Origin: CAYYJR01 sp964472305
Lineage (GTDB): Bacteria; Armatimonadota; Hebobacteria; CAIYQO01
Assembly: GCA_964472305.1 (NCBI GenBank)
Contig: CAYYJR010000003.1
Span: 62,001-126,000, forward strand
Length of the DNA stretch: 64,000 bases
Direction: 5' to 3'
A program made the translations under genes and the position numbers. Below the pieces are notes generated by a model, which was not told where the DNA came from, made no database searches, and worked only from the letters and a program-made list of their open reading frames with translations. Positions 8,168 through 17,725 of the stretch are shown here, one piece after another (within the stretch, counting starts at the first letter, position 1; each line of letters starts with the position of its first letter).

Positions 8168-9940
8168 ATGGCCGAAAGGCGTTCGAGTTACGATGTTGAC
8201 CAGGTTCGCGATCGCACTGACCTGCTGGCACTGATCGGACAGCATGTCGCGTTGAAGAAGCGCGGCGGGCGCTACCTGGGCTTATGCCCGTTTCACCAGG
8301 AGAAGACGCCGTCGTTCAACGTGGACCCGCTAAAAGGATTCTGGCATTGCTTCGGGTGCGGTAAAGGTGGCGATGCCTTCAAATTTGTCATGGACATGGA
8401 GCGGCTCACCTTCCCGGAGGCGCTGGAGCGACTGGCGGAGCGCGCGGGCATTCATCCCACCCACGTCATTGACGCGCCGAAACGCAAGGAGGAGCGCGAT
8501 TTCCTTTTCGAGGTGAACGCGGCGGCGGCGGCGGCGTTCCGCAAGGCATTGATCGGCAAAGCGGGTGAGCGCACGCGCGCTTACCTGCAACAACGCGGCA
8601 TCACCGCGGAGCATGCGGAGCGTTTTGGATTGGGTTACGCGCCGGCGCAGTGGGACGCGCTAGTCAAGCACCTGCGCGGGCGCGGCTTTGCCATGGAAAT
8701 GCTGGAGAAGGCTGACCTGGTGCGCCACCGTGGCGACGGCGACGGTTGTTACGACCGTTTTCGCCATCGGCTGATGATCCCCATTTATGACCGGCAAGGG
8801 CGGGTGGTGGCGTTCGGCGGGCGCGCACTCTCGGCGGAGGACAACCCGAAATACCTGAACACCGGCGAGACGCCGCTGTTTCACAAAGGCCGTCTGCTCT
8901 ACGCGATGCACCTGGCGGTAGAGACCATGAAACGGCGCGAGCGCGCCATCGTCACCGAGGGATATTTCGACGCCATCGCCTGTCACCTGGCGGGTTTCAC
9001 CGAGGCAGTGGCTACGCTGGGCACCGCGCTCACCGAGGAGCACGCGCGTGACCTGCGCCGTTTCGCCGAAAATATCTACCTGGTGTTTGACGCCGATTCC
9101 GCCGGCATCAATGCCGCGCTGCGCGGACAGGCGATGTTCCGCGAGGCGGGAGCGAACGTGCGCATTGTACGTCTGCCCGGCGGACACGACCCGGACACTT
9201 TCCTGCGCGAGGCAGGTGCGGAAGCGTTCGAACGCGCGCTGGCTGACGCGCTGGCACCGGTGGAATTTGAGCTGGAGCGGCTGGTCGAGCAGCATCCCGC
9301 CCGTGACACCGACAGTCGTTTACGGTTGTTCCGCGCGGCGGCGGCGATCCTGCAGCCGCTGCCGCGCCTGGAGCGCGGCGAATACGCGGTATGGTTGATC
9401 GATCGCTGGATGGGCGGCACGCGCGGCGACATCGCGGGATTGCAGCAGGCGATTTTGAGCGAAATTTCCGCGCTGGATCATGGCGCACGTGGTCGGCCGA
9501 CCGCGCCGGTGGCGGCGCCGGAATCGGTGGCCGACGTGCCGCTGGAGCGCGAAGTGCTGGCCGCGATGGTGCAGCATACCGACTTCGCCCGCCGCGCGGT
9601 GGCGCTGCTGCCGCTGGAGGCGTTTACCCACCCTGGCTATCGCGGTGTCTTCGCCGCGCTGGCGCAACAGGCGACACGCGGTCAGGAACCCAACGTATGC
9701 CGAATTGTCACCGAAGACGAGATTGTCGCGACCACCATTGCTGCTTTGGCAATGGTGGAGCCGCTGCCGGAATATAACCTGTCTTCCGACGAGATGATCG
9801 AGCGATTGAGCGAGGAATACGAACGTCGTATCATACATCCACCCGCCGACCCCTTCAGCGATCCCGACGCCTATCGTGCCTGGGAGGCGAAATTGAAGGA
9901 ACGCTCGCAACGCGTACGGCGGCGGGGCGGATACGAATAA
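8168..9940 (+). CDS. dnaG: DNA primase
   Basis: A 590-aa primase making RNA primers at the replication fork. The N-terminal CHC2 zinc ribbon has Cys40, His43, Cys61 and Cys64 (CPFHQEKTPSF and WHCFGCGKGGD). The central catalytic core follows, with the TOPRIM motifs IVTEGYFDAIAC (acidic Glu) and YLVFDADSAG (DxD-type acids) at about residues 258-310. The C-terminal part is the less conserved DnaB-interaction region. The ATG at 8168 has GGAG about 10 bp upstream. rpoD follows on the same strand, the classic macromolecular-synthesis arrangement, here without an rpsU. Confidence 0.97.
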   Translation: MAERRSSYDVDQVRDRTDLLALIGQHVALKKRGGRYLGLCPFHQEKTPSFNVDPLKGFWHCFGCGKGGDAFKFVMDMERLTFPEALERLAERAGIHPTHVIDAPKRKEERDFLFEVNAAAAAAFRKALIGKAGERTRAYLQQRGITAEHAERFGLGYAPAQWDALVKHLRGRGFAMEMLEKADLVRHRGDGDGCYDRFRHRLMIPIYDRQGRVVAFGGRALSAEDNPKYLNTGETPLFHKGRLLYAMHLAVETMKRRERAIVTEGYFDAIACHLAGFTEAVATLGTALTEEHARDLRRFAENIYLVFDADSAGINAALRGQAMFREAGANVRIVRLPGGHDPDTFLREAGAEAFERALADALAPVEFELERLVEQHPARDTDSRLRLFRAAAAILQPLPRLERGEYAVWLIDRWMGGTRGDIAGLQQAILSEISALDHGARGRPTAPVAAPESVADVPLEREVLAAMVQHTDFARRAVALLPLEAFTHPGYRGVFAALAQQATRGQEPNVCRIVTEDEIVATTIAALAMVEPLPEYNLSSDEMIERLSEEYERRIIHPPADPFSDPDAYRAWEAKLKERSQRVRRRGGYE

Positions 9941-10238
9941 GTCTCCGTCCCGAATCCCTCCCTTCGCCGGGTTTCGGGAAAAGTATCTTCTGTAATTTTG
10001 CCTGCCGGCATGACAGGAAGACAAGAGGAGATTGATGGGGACAGCCCGAAACCTTAGTGACAGACATTCCACGGGTGGATGCGTGCCGGAGTGACGATCA
10101 GGGAATGTTGTCGTCTGACGCTTGCCGGGATGCAAAAATTTGCTCGCCTGCGCGATTGAAATCATGCGCGATGGGCACAAAGAAATTGTATGAGGTTGTC
10201 TGGCATCCTCGGGGGTGATCGAATTGGCAGAGTCTGAA

Positions 10239-12038
<1,800 letters not shown>

Positions 12039-12067
12039 CCCGCGCGCCCACACGCAGCGCCGATTTT

Positions 12068-12095
12068 CGTCCCCCCCGGTCCGCCGGGGGGGACG
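12068..12095 (+). terminator. G+C-rich hairpin after rpoD
   Basis: CGTCCCCCCCGG and CCGGGGGGGACG form a 12-bp perfect stem with the loop TCCG, starting 29 bp after the rpoD stop. Only a weak T-tract (TTGCATT) follows. Confidence 0.55.
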
Positions 12096-12171
12096 TTGCA
12101 TTGCAGGAGTGGTTCGTTCCCCGCTTCCGTGGTATCATATAAGTGAGGGGAATAATGGTTGAAGGCAGAAA

Positions 12172-12810
12172 ATGATGGCTGACCGCGAACATCTGGAGCA
12201 ACTATTTTCCCGCTATCCGTTTCTCGTCATCTGCCGGCGTGCGATCGAGCAGGCGGCTGAAGAATTGATCACGTGCTTCCGCAACGGCGGCACGCTGCTG
12301 CTGGCCGGCAACGGAGGCAGCGCCTCCGACTGCCTGCACATCGCCGGCGAGTTATTGAAAGGCTTCAATCTGCCCCGTCCGCTGGCGGCGGAGGATCGTG
12401 CCTCGCTGACGGAACTATTCGGCGAAGACGGCACGCGCCTGGGCCGCGGATTGCAGCGCGGATTACCCGCCATTGCGCTGCCAGCGGAGATGGCGCTGAC
12501 CACCGCCATGGCCAACGATGTCGATCCCGACCTTATCTATGCGCAGGGAGTATTCGCCATGGGTACGCCGGGTGACGTGCTGCTGGCTATCAGTACCTCC
12601 GGCACCGCGCGCAACGTCATCGCCGCCGCCCGCGTCGCCCGCTGGCGCGGTCTGAAAACCATCGCCCTTACCGGCAAGGACGGCGGCGACCTCGCCCATG
12701 TCTGCGACATGGCCATCATCACCCCCGGTGTCACCACCGCGCGCATCCAGGAATATCACCTGCCCATTTATCACGCGCTCTGCGCGACGGTGGAGGCGGA
12801 GTTGTTCTAG
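12172..12810 (+). CDS. SIS-domain phosphoheptose isomerase-like protein (GmhA type)
   Basis: A 212-aa SIS-fold protein. It carries the GmhA phosphosugar motifs LLLAGNGGSASDCLHIAGEL (residues ~41-60), AISTSGTARNVIAAA (~138-152) and TTARIQEYHLPIYHALCATVE near the end, with the Gln-Glu and His used for isomerisation in GmhA. GmhA converts sedoheptulose 7-phosphate to D-glycero-heptose 7-phosphate for LPS inner core or S-layer heptose. An insert between the first two motifs (GLQRGLPAIALPAEM) is also found in this family (DiaA/GmhA-like). No other heptose genes lie nearby, so a DiaA-like or generic phosphosugar role remains possible. Starts at ATG 12172 or 12175. Confidence 0.85.
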   Translation: MMADREHLEQLFSRYPFLVICRRAIEQAAEELITCFRNGGTLLLAGNGGSASDCLHIAGELLKGFNLPRPLAAEDRASLTELFGEDGTRLGRGLQRGLPAIALPAEMALTTAMANDVDPDLIYAQGVFAMGTPGDVLLAISTSGTARNVIAAARVARWRGLKTIALTGKDGGDLAHVCDMAIITPGVTTARIQEYHLPIYHALCATVEAELF

Positions 12811-12854
12811 TCCTGGAGCGCGGGACACCCCCGGAAGAAAATCTTCGCGCAGGT

Positions 12855-12883
12855 TTCAACTGCAGCAGGATTTAGGGTATAAT
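12855..12883 (+). promoter_or_regulatory. Promoter abutting the ftsE start
   Basis: A perfect -10 box TATAAT lies at 12878-12883, with a weak -35 (TTCAAC, 12855-12860) 17 bp upstream. Transcription would begin near 12890, exactly where the GTG start lies, so the ftsEX mRNA should have no 5' leader. Confidence 0.55.
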
Positions 12884-12889
12884 CGCACC

Positions 12890-13639
12890 GTGACTATGCA
12901 ATCCGTCATCGAATTCCAGCACGTGTCAATGATTTACCCGCACGGAGTGCGGGCGTTGACGGAGCTGAATCTGCGCATCAACAAAGGCGAATTCGTCTTC
13001 TTCGTCGGTCCCAGCGGCATGGGCAAATCCACCGCGCTGAAGCTGCTCTATCGCGAGATTCGTCCCGCGGAGGGTCGCGTGCTGGTGGAAGCGCACGACG
13101 TCAGCCACCTGTCCGCCCACGGCGTGGCGCGCTTGCGCCGGCGCATCGGCGTCGTCTTTCAGGATTTCCGCCTGCTCGACCATAAAACCGTCCGCGAGAA
13201 CCTGAAGTTCGCCATGCAGGTCGTGGATACCCCGCCGGCCATCATCCGCCGCCGCGTCACCGATCTGCTGGAGCAAGTGGGGCTCTCCGAGCGCCGTAAC
13301 GCCTTTCCCCAACAGCTCTCCGGCGGTGAACAGCAGCGGCTATGCATCGCCCGCGCGCTCATCAACCATCCGCCCATCCTGCTGGCGGATGAGCCGACCG
13401 GCAACCTCGACCCCGAAACCTCGGTGGAAATTATCAAGCTGCTGGAGGCGATTAACCTGAAAGGCACCACCGTGGTGATGGCCACCCACGACCGCGACAT
13501 CGTCGATCGCCTGCGCAAGCGCGTGGTCTATTTCTGTGGCGGGCGCGTGGTGGGCGATGCGGCGGAAGGCGCCTATTACCAGCCGGAAGAATGCCCTGTC
13601 GAACCCGCAGCAGAGACGGTTGAGCACCATTTCATATGA
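12890..13639 (+). CDS. ftsE: Cell division ATP-binding protein FtsE
   Basis: A 249-aa ABC ATPase (247 aa if ATG 12896 is used). Walker A is GPSGMGKST, the signature is QLSGGEQQRLCIARAL and Walker B is ILLADEPTGNLD. The N-terminus IEFQHVSMIYPHGVRALTEL is typical of FtsE, not of lipoprotein exporters. Together with FtsX it controls septal peptidoglycan hydrolases. No Shine-Dalgarno precedes either start; TATAAT ends 6 bp before GTG 12890, pointing to leaderless translation. The TGA overlaps the ftsX ATG (ATGA at 13636-13639). Confidence 0.95.
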   Translation: MTMQSVIEFQHVSMIYPHGVRALTELNLRINKGEFVFFVGPSGMGKSTALKLLYREIRPAEGRVLVEAHDVSHLSAHGVARLRRRIGVVFQDFRLLDHKTVRENLKFAMQVVDTPPAIIRRRVTDLLEQVGLSERRNAFPQQLSGGEQQRLCIARALINHPPILLADEPTGNLDPETSVEIIKLLEAINLKGTTVVMATHDRDIVDRLRKRVVYFCGGRVVGDAAEGAYYQPEECPVEPAAETVEHHFI

Positions 13640-14535
13640 TTTCTCGACTCGAATTTTTTATCACGGAAACGTTCCAGAGCCTACGTCGCCACCCGGCCAT
13701 GGCCTTCGCCGCTATCACCTGCGTGGCCTCGGCACTCTTCGTCATGGCGGTGGTCGGTCTGGTGATCCTGAACGCCGGTCAAGCGGTAAACACGGCTATC
13801 GACAGCGTGCGCATCAGCGTGTATTTCCAGAACGAAACCGAACGGAACGATGCGCTGGCGATCACGGAGCGCATTAAGGCGCTCAACGGCGTGGCGGAGA
13901 CGGAATTCGTGGCCAAGGACGTGCCGTGGGACAAGCTGCTCACCGATGATCCGGAACTGGCGAAGTCGTTGAAGGCGAATCCGTATCCCGATATGGTCCT
14001 GGTGAAGGCAAACGACATCGACAAAGAACTGACCGACACGCTGACCGCGCAGTTAGAGGATCTGCCCGAAGTGAGCTACGTGCGCGGCGCGCCGAACATC
14101 TCGCAGATGCTAATCGAGATGCGCGACGGCGTGGGCCGCGTGGGCTCGGCGCTGGGCATCATCCTGCTCATCCTTTCGCTGGTCATCATTCACCACACCA
14201 TCGAACTCACCCTGTATGCACGGCGCAAAGAGATCCACATCATGTCGCTGGTGGGCGCCACGCCGACCACGGTGGCGCTGCCGTTCCTGCTGGAAGGCAT
14301 CCTCTATGGCCTGCTCGGTTCCGGAGTGGCACTTGGCTGCATTACGCTGCTCTACCGCTATACGACCAATGTCATCTTTCACGATTATCACACCGTCCTG
14401 CTGCACGATTCGCTGATTCTCACCCGCGGCATCTACTTCATCCTGGCCGTGGGCGCCATCCTGGGTTTTACCGGCAGCCTGGCCTCGGTGTTGAAATACC
14501 TGAATCGCCCGCGCTCGAAAATGACGAACGCATAG
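13636..14535 (+). CDS. ftsX: Cell division permease-like protein FtsX
   Basis: 299 aa with four predicted membrane helices: one at residues ~22-45, then a ~110-residue extracytoplasmic domain (SVRISVYFQNET to EVSYVRGAPN), then three helices from ~170. This is the FtsX topology. A conserved cytoplasmic loop RRKEIHIMSLVGATPTTVALPF precedes the third helix. It is translationally coupled to ftsE by ATGA. The extracytoplasmic domain is the part that would contact a murein hydrolase or its activator. Confidence 0.94.
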   Translation: MISRLEFFITETFQSLRRHPAMAFAAITCVASALFVMAVVGLVILNAGQAVNTAIDSVRISVYFQNETERNDALAITERIKALNGVAETEFVAKDVPWDKLLTDDPELAKSLKANPYPDMVLVKANDIDKELTDTLTAQLEDLPEVSYVRGAPNISQMLIEMRDGVGRVGSALGIILLILSLVIIHHTIELTLYARRKEIHIMSLVGATPTTVALPFLLEGILYGLLGSGVALGCITLLYRYTTNVIFHDYHTVLLHDSLILTRGIYFILAVGAILGFTGSLASVLKYLNRPRSKMTNA

Positions 14536-14684
14536 TGGTGGGGAAGTGTTGAGTTTTGAATGGCGAGTAAGCCGTAAGGCGTCATAAAACGGCAACTTCA
14601 ATTTCAACACTCGATACTCGACACGAACTCTTTGCGTCTTCATGTCTTTGTGTTGAATACAACCTCTCATAGGAGGAACTCACC

Positions 14685-16391
14685 ATGGCGCTGCGTCTCG
14701 GATTTTTCGCCTTGCTCGTTGCCCTCTACGTTGCCGGCGCGGAACTGGCCGCGCATCATGCGCCGGCGGCGCTGATTGCCGCGTTGATGGGCGTGGTCTT
14801 CCTCGCGCTGGTAGCGGCGATGTATCTGCGCGTGCTGCCGGCGCTGCTGGCGCTGCCCATCCTCGCCATCGCGCTCGCTTCCATCGCCGGCATGAAGTGG
14901 GATACCATCCTCACCACCGTGGTGCAAGACGGCAGCATCCGGCTGGGCAAGTGGATCATCGCCGCCATCATGGGTTCCATCCTCGCGCAGGTGGTGGAAA
15001 AAACCGGCATCGCGCAGACGGCTATCAAGAAGACCGCGGAGCTGGGCGGCGACCGGCCCATGATCCTCGCCGTGCTGCTCACCATCGTCATCGCGCTGCT
15101 CTTCACCACGCTGGGCGGACTGGGCGCGGTGATCATGGTCGCCACTATCGTCATCCCCATCCTGCTCTCGCTGGGGCTGCGCCCGCTCTACGTCGGCTGC
15201 CTCTTCCTGCTCGCCATGTCGCTGGGCGGCGCCTTCAACCTGGTCAACTGGGAAGCCTATAAGGCCACGCTGGGCATGTCACAAAACCAGATCATCGCCT
15301 TCGCGCTGCCTTTTGCCGGGCTGATGCTCATCGTCACCTTCGCCTTCCTCATCATCGAAGGTAAACGCATGGGCAAGGCGCGCTACAAGGCCGAAGTGAC
15401 CGAGACCGCCGACCACCCCTTCGTCCCCTGGTACGCGCTGCTCACGCCCATCGTGCCGCTGGTGCCGGTGCTGTTTTTTGCGTTGCTGCCGAAGGTGTGG
15501 CATAAGCCGGCGGAAATCACCGGACTTTTCACAAATCTCCCTGCCACTTCGTCCGTAGTCATCGAGAAACGCGGCGCGGACACGATGGAACGCTCTGCTA
15601 CTCTCCAGACGGGACAAATCGTTACAATGGATCCCGGTGACATGTCAGACTCGCATGTATTGTTAACCGATGCCGATCATCCCAGTGTTCAACTCATCGT
15701 CAAACCGGATACCACGGCATGGATGCGCAATACGGTGCAAGCAAGCTACGACGCGAAAACCGATCAATTCACGCTCACTTCTACGCCAACTCCCACCACC
15801 TACGACTTCCCCATCGTTGTCGCCCTCCTGCTCGGTATCATCTACGGCGCCATCACCACCTGGCGCCGGGGGACGAGCACGGTGCAGTTGCTGACGAAAT
15901 CCGCCTTTGACGGCGTCAGCGCGGTGGGGCCGGCGCTGGTGCTGATGGTGGGCATCGGCATGGTGCTGAACGCCACCATGGCGCCGGAGGTGAGCGGGAT
16001 CATCTCGCCCATGCTGGCGAAGGTAATGCCGCAGGCGCAGAGCGGCGCGGGGGCGATGGGGCATTACGTAGCGCTGTTTACCGCGCTGGCATGGCTGGCG
16101 CTCTACCGCGGCCCGCTGAATCTGTACGGCATGGGCGCGGGGCTGATGGGCGCGCTCAATCCGGCTACCGGTCCGTTGGTGCCGGTGGGCGCCATCATGG
16201 GCGCCTTCATGTCGGTGGGCATGATCCAGGGCGTGTGCGACCCCACCAACACCCATAACGTGTGGATCGCCAACTATACCAACACCGACGTGCAGGACAT
16301 TCTCAAGCGCACCCTGCCTTACATGTGGGCGCTCGCCTTCATCGGCCTGCTGTTGAGCGCGGTGCTGTATTACGGCGGGGTGGTGAAGTGA
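14685..16391 (+). CDS. Ion-transporter-superfamily permease with a large extracytoplasmic insert
   Basis: A 568-aa membrane protein with about 12 hydrophobic segments in two halves. Repeated re-entrant-type motifs occur, for example TTLGGLGAVIMVATIVIPI in the first half and MGVGCVCDPTNTHN-like residues (QGVCDPTNTHNVWIANYTNT) in the second, as in CitMHS/GntP-like carboxylate permeases. Between the halves, residues ~272-375 form a ~100-aa hydrophilic stretch (SSVVIEKRGADTMERSATL, SVQLIVKPDTTAWM) unlike a normal loop. Shine-Dalgarno AGGAGG before ATG 14685. The substrate cannot be assigned; a di- or tricarboxylate or gluconate-type solute is a guess from fold class. Confidence 0.7.
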   Translation: MALRLGFFALLVALYVAGAELAAHHAPAALIAALMGVVFLALVAAMYLRVLPALLALPILAIALASIAGMKWDTILTTVVQDGSIRLGKWIIAAIMGSILAQVVEKTGIAQTAIKKTAELGGDRPMILAVLLTIVIALLFTTLGGLGAVIMVATIVIPILLSLGLRPLYVGCLFLLAMSLGGAFNLVNWEAYKATLGMSQNQIIAFALPFAGLMLIVTFAFLIIEGKRMGKARYKAEVTETADHPFVPWYALLTPIVPLVPVLFFALLPKVWHKPAEITGLFTNLPATSSVVIEKRGADTMERSATLQTGQIVTMDPGDMSDSHVLLTDADHPSVQLIVKPDTTAWMRNTVQASYDAKTDQFTLTSTPTPTTYDFPIVVALLLGIIYGAITTWRRGTSTVQLLTKSAFDGVSAVGPALVLMVGIGMVLNATMAPEVSGIISPMLAKVMPQAQSGAGAMGHYVALFTALAWLALYRGPLNLYGMGAGLMGALNPATGPLVPVGAIMGAFMSVGMIQGVCDPTNTHNVWIANYTNTDVQDILKRTLPYMWALAFIGLLLSAVLYYGGVVK

Positions 16392-16539
16392 GCACGTCAC
16401 GCCGCTCCTCCAGCCTCCGATGCGAGAAGTGACCGAATGTATATGGCGGCTCATGATAGCTCATGTTGGGCGATGACGAAACATATGCGTCCGCCGGCGT
16501 GGGGAAGAATGCGGATAGTGGAACGCCGGAGGGAATGCC

Positions 16540-17382
16540 ATGAGCCTGTACGATCGTCTTGCCGCGTCGAGCGTGACCTTTCGCGACGAGCCGCTGGAGC
16601 GCGCGCTGCGCCGCGTGCGGGGGCTGGGGTTCACGCGCCTTGACCTGACCGCCATCCGCCACTACTGCGATCATTTCGATCCGTTGCTGGTGGACGTGGG
16701 CGAGGAGGAGTGCGCGCGCGTGCGCGACTTGATCGCCGCGCACGACCTGACCGCCGTCAGCATCACCACCTACCCCGCTAATCCACTGGCAAAGAGCCTG
16801 AACGGCGATGACTGGACCTCCGGCGTAGATGCCTACGTGCGGCTCGGGCTCTTTTTACAGGCGCACTGTCTGATCTTTCCGCCGGGCAGCCCCGCGCCTG
16901 CCCCCGACCACTGGCGCGGCACCGCCGAACATGCGAAACCATGGCTGCGCGAGGCGGGGCGACGCGCGTTGACCGCCGGCATGCTGCCCGCCATCGCACT
17001 GCAATCGAACAGCCTGTTGCGCACCGCGCGGCAGGGGCTTGACTTCCTCACCGTGCTGGAAATTATGAATGTGGGGCTGGCGGTAGACCCGGCACACCTG
17101 GCGGCGATGGGCGAAGACCCGGTGCAGGCGTTGCGACAGATGGGCAACGCGGTGGCCTTCGTGGTGCTGCGCGACACCGACGGCGCCAACTTCAACCTGC
17201 CGCCGGGCGACGGCACCCTCGACTACCCCGCCATCCTTGCCACGCTGGACGACATCGGCTACGACGGTCCGCTGGTACTCGCCATTGACGACGTCTCCCT
17301 GCCCGCGGAAGCACGTGAAACGCTGCTGAAACGCGGGTGGGACTACCTGACACACCTGGGCGAGGAACGTGAAGCGGCGTAA
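16540..17382 (+). CDS. Sugar phosphate isomerase/epimerase-like TIM barrel, metal site degenerate
   Basis: A 280-aa protein with the xylose isomerase-like / AP endonuclease 2 barrel pattern: RALRRVRGLGFTRLDLTA at the start, LEIMNVGLAVDPAHL in the middle (Asp183, His186) and GYDGPLVLAIDD near the end. In active members the metal is held by Glu, Asp, His and Glu. By my alignment the first Glu is Gln155 (IALQSN), the third-position His is absent (VVLRDTDG, ~208-215) and the last Glu is replaced (LAIDD, ~247-251). It may be non-catalytic or bind a ligand differently. GGAGGG precedes the ATG. It sits at the edge of the carbohydrate region. Confidence 0.78.
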   Translation: MSLYDRLAASSVTFRDEPLERALRRVRGLGFTRLDLTAIRHYCDHFDPLLVDVGEEECARVRDLIAAHDLTAVSITTYPANPLAKSLNGDDWTSGVDAYVRLGLFLQAHCLIFPPGSPAPAPDHWRGTAEHAKPWLREAGRRALTAGMLPAIALQSNSLLRTARQGLDFLTVLEIMNVGLAVDPAHLAAMGEDPVQALRQMGNAVAFVVLRDTDGANFNLPPGDGTLDYPAILATLDDIGYDGPLVLAIDDVSLPAEARETLLKRGWDYLTHLGEEREAA

Positions 17383-17725
17383 CATCGGTGGAGCCACTGG
17401 CAAGCGGCGCACGCAGGCGAGCGTCGAAATTCTCTCTGCTCCCTACGGCGCCGTTCACGATGCAAATCATACACCCGAAATGCGTTAAGCGAACAGCGGC
17501 AGCATTTTGGGTGTATAATTTAAACCAGCGGTTGGACTGCACTCTAATAATCATCCTACGGCATTCGCATCTTCGGAATACGTCACGGAACGGTGTTCCA
17601 CGTGATGCTCCCATAGTCTGCGGCGCTCACCGGAACCGCAACACGGAACCGCATGTGACCGAAATGTCTCAGGCCGCCGCGCCCGTGCAACAATTCGAAT
17701 TCAGCCAAGAAAGGAAGACGTTTCA
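17383..17725. other. Upstream region of the large CBM9/GH30-like gene
   Basis: 343 bp without a gene. It contains the inverted repeat at 17469-17516, a -10-like TATAAT at 17514-17519 overlapping its right arm, and an AAAGGAAGA-like Shine-Dalgarno shortly before 17726. No other structure is evident. Confidence 0.5.
17469..17516 (+). promoter_or_regulatory. Inverted repeat overlapping a -10 box (candidate operator)
   Basis: ATACACCCGAAATGC (17469-17483) and GCATTTTGGGTGTAT (17502-17516) are inverted copies with one G/A difference in 15, separated by 18 bp. The right arm ends inside TATAAT (17514-17519). A protein bound here would cover the promoter for the gene at 17726, about 210 bp downstream. 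Confidence 0.5.
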
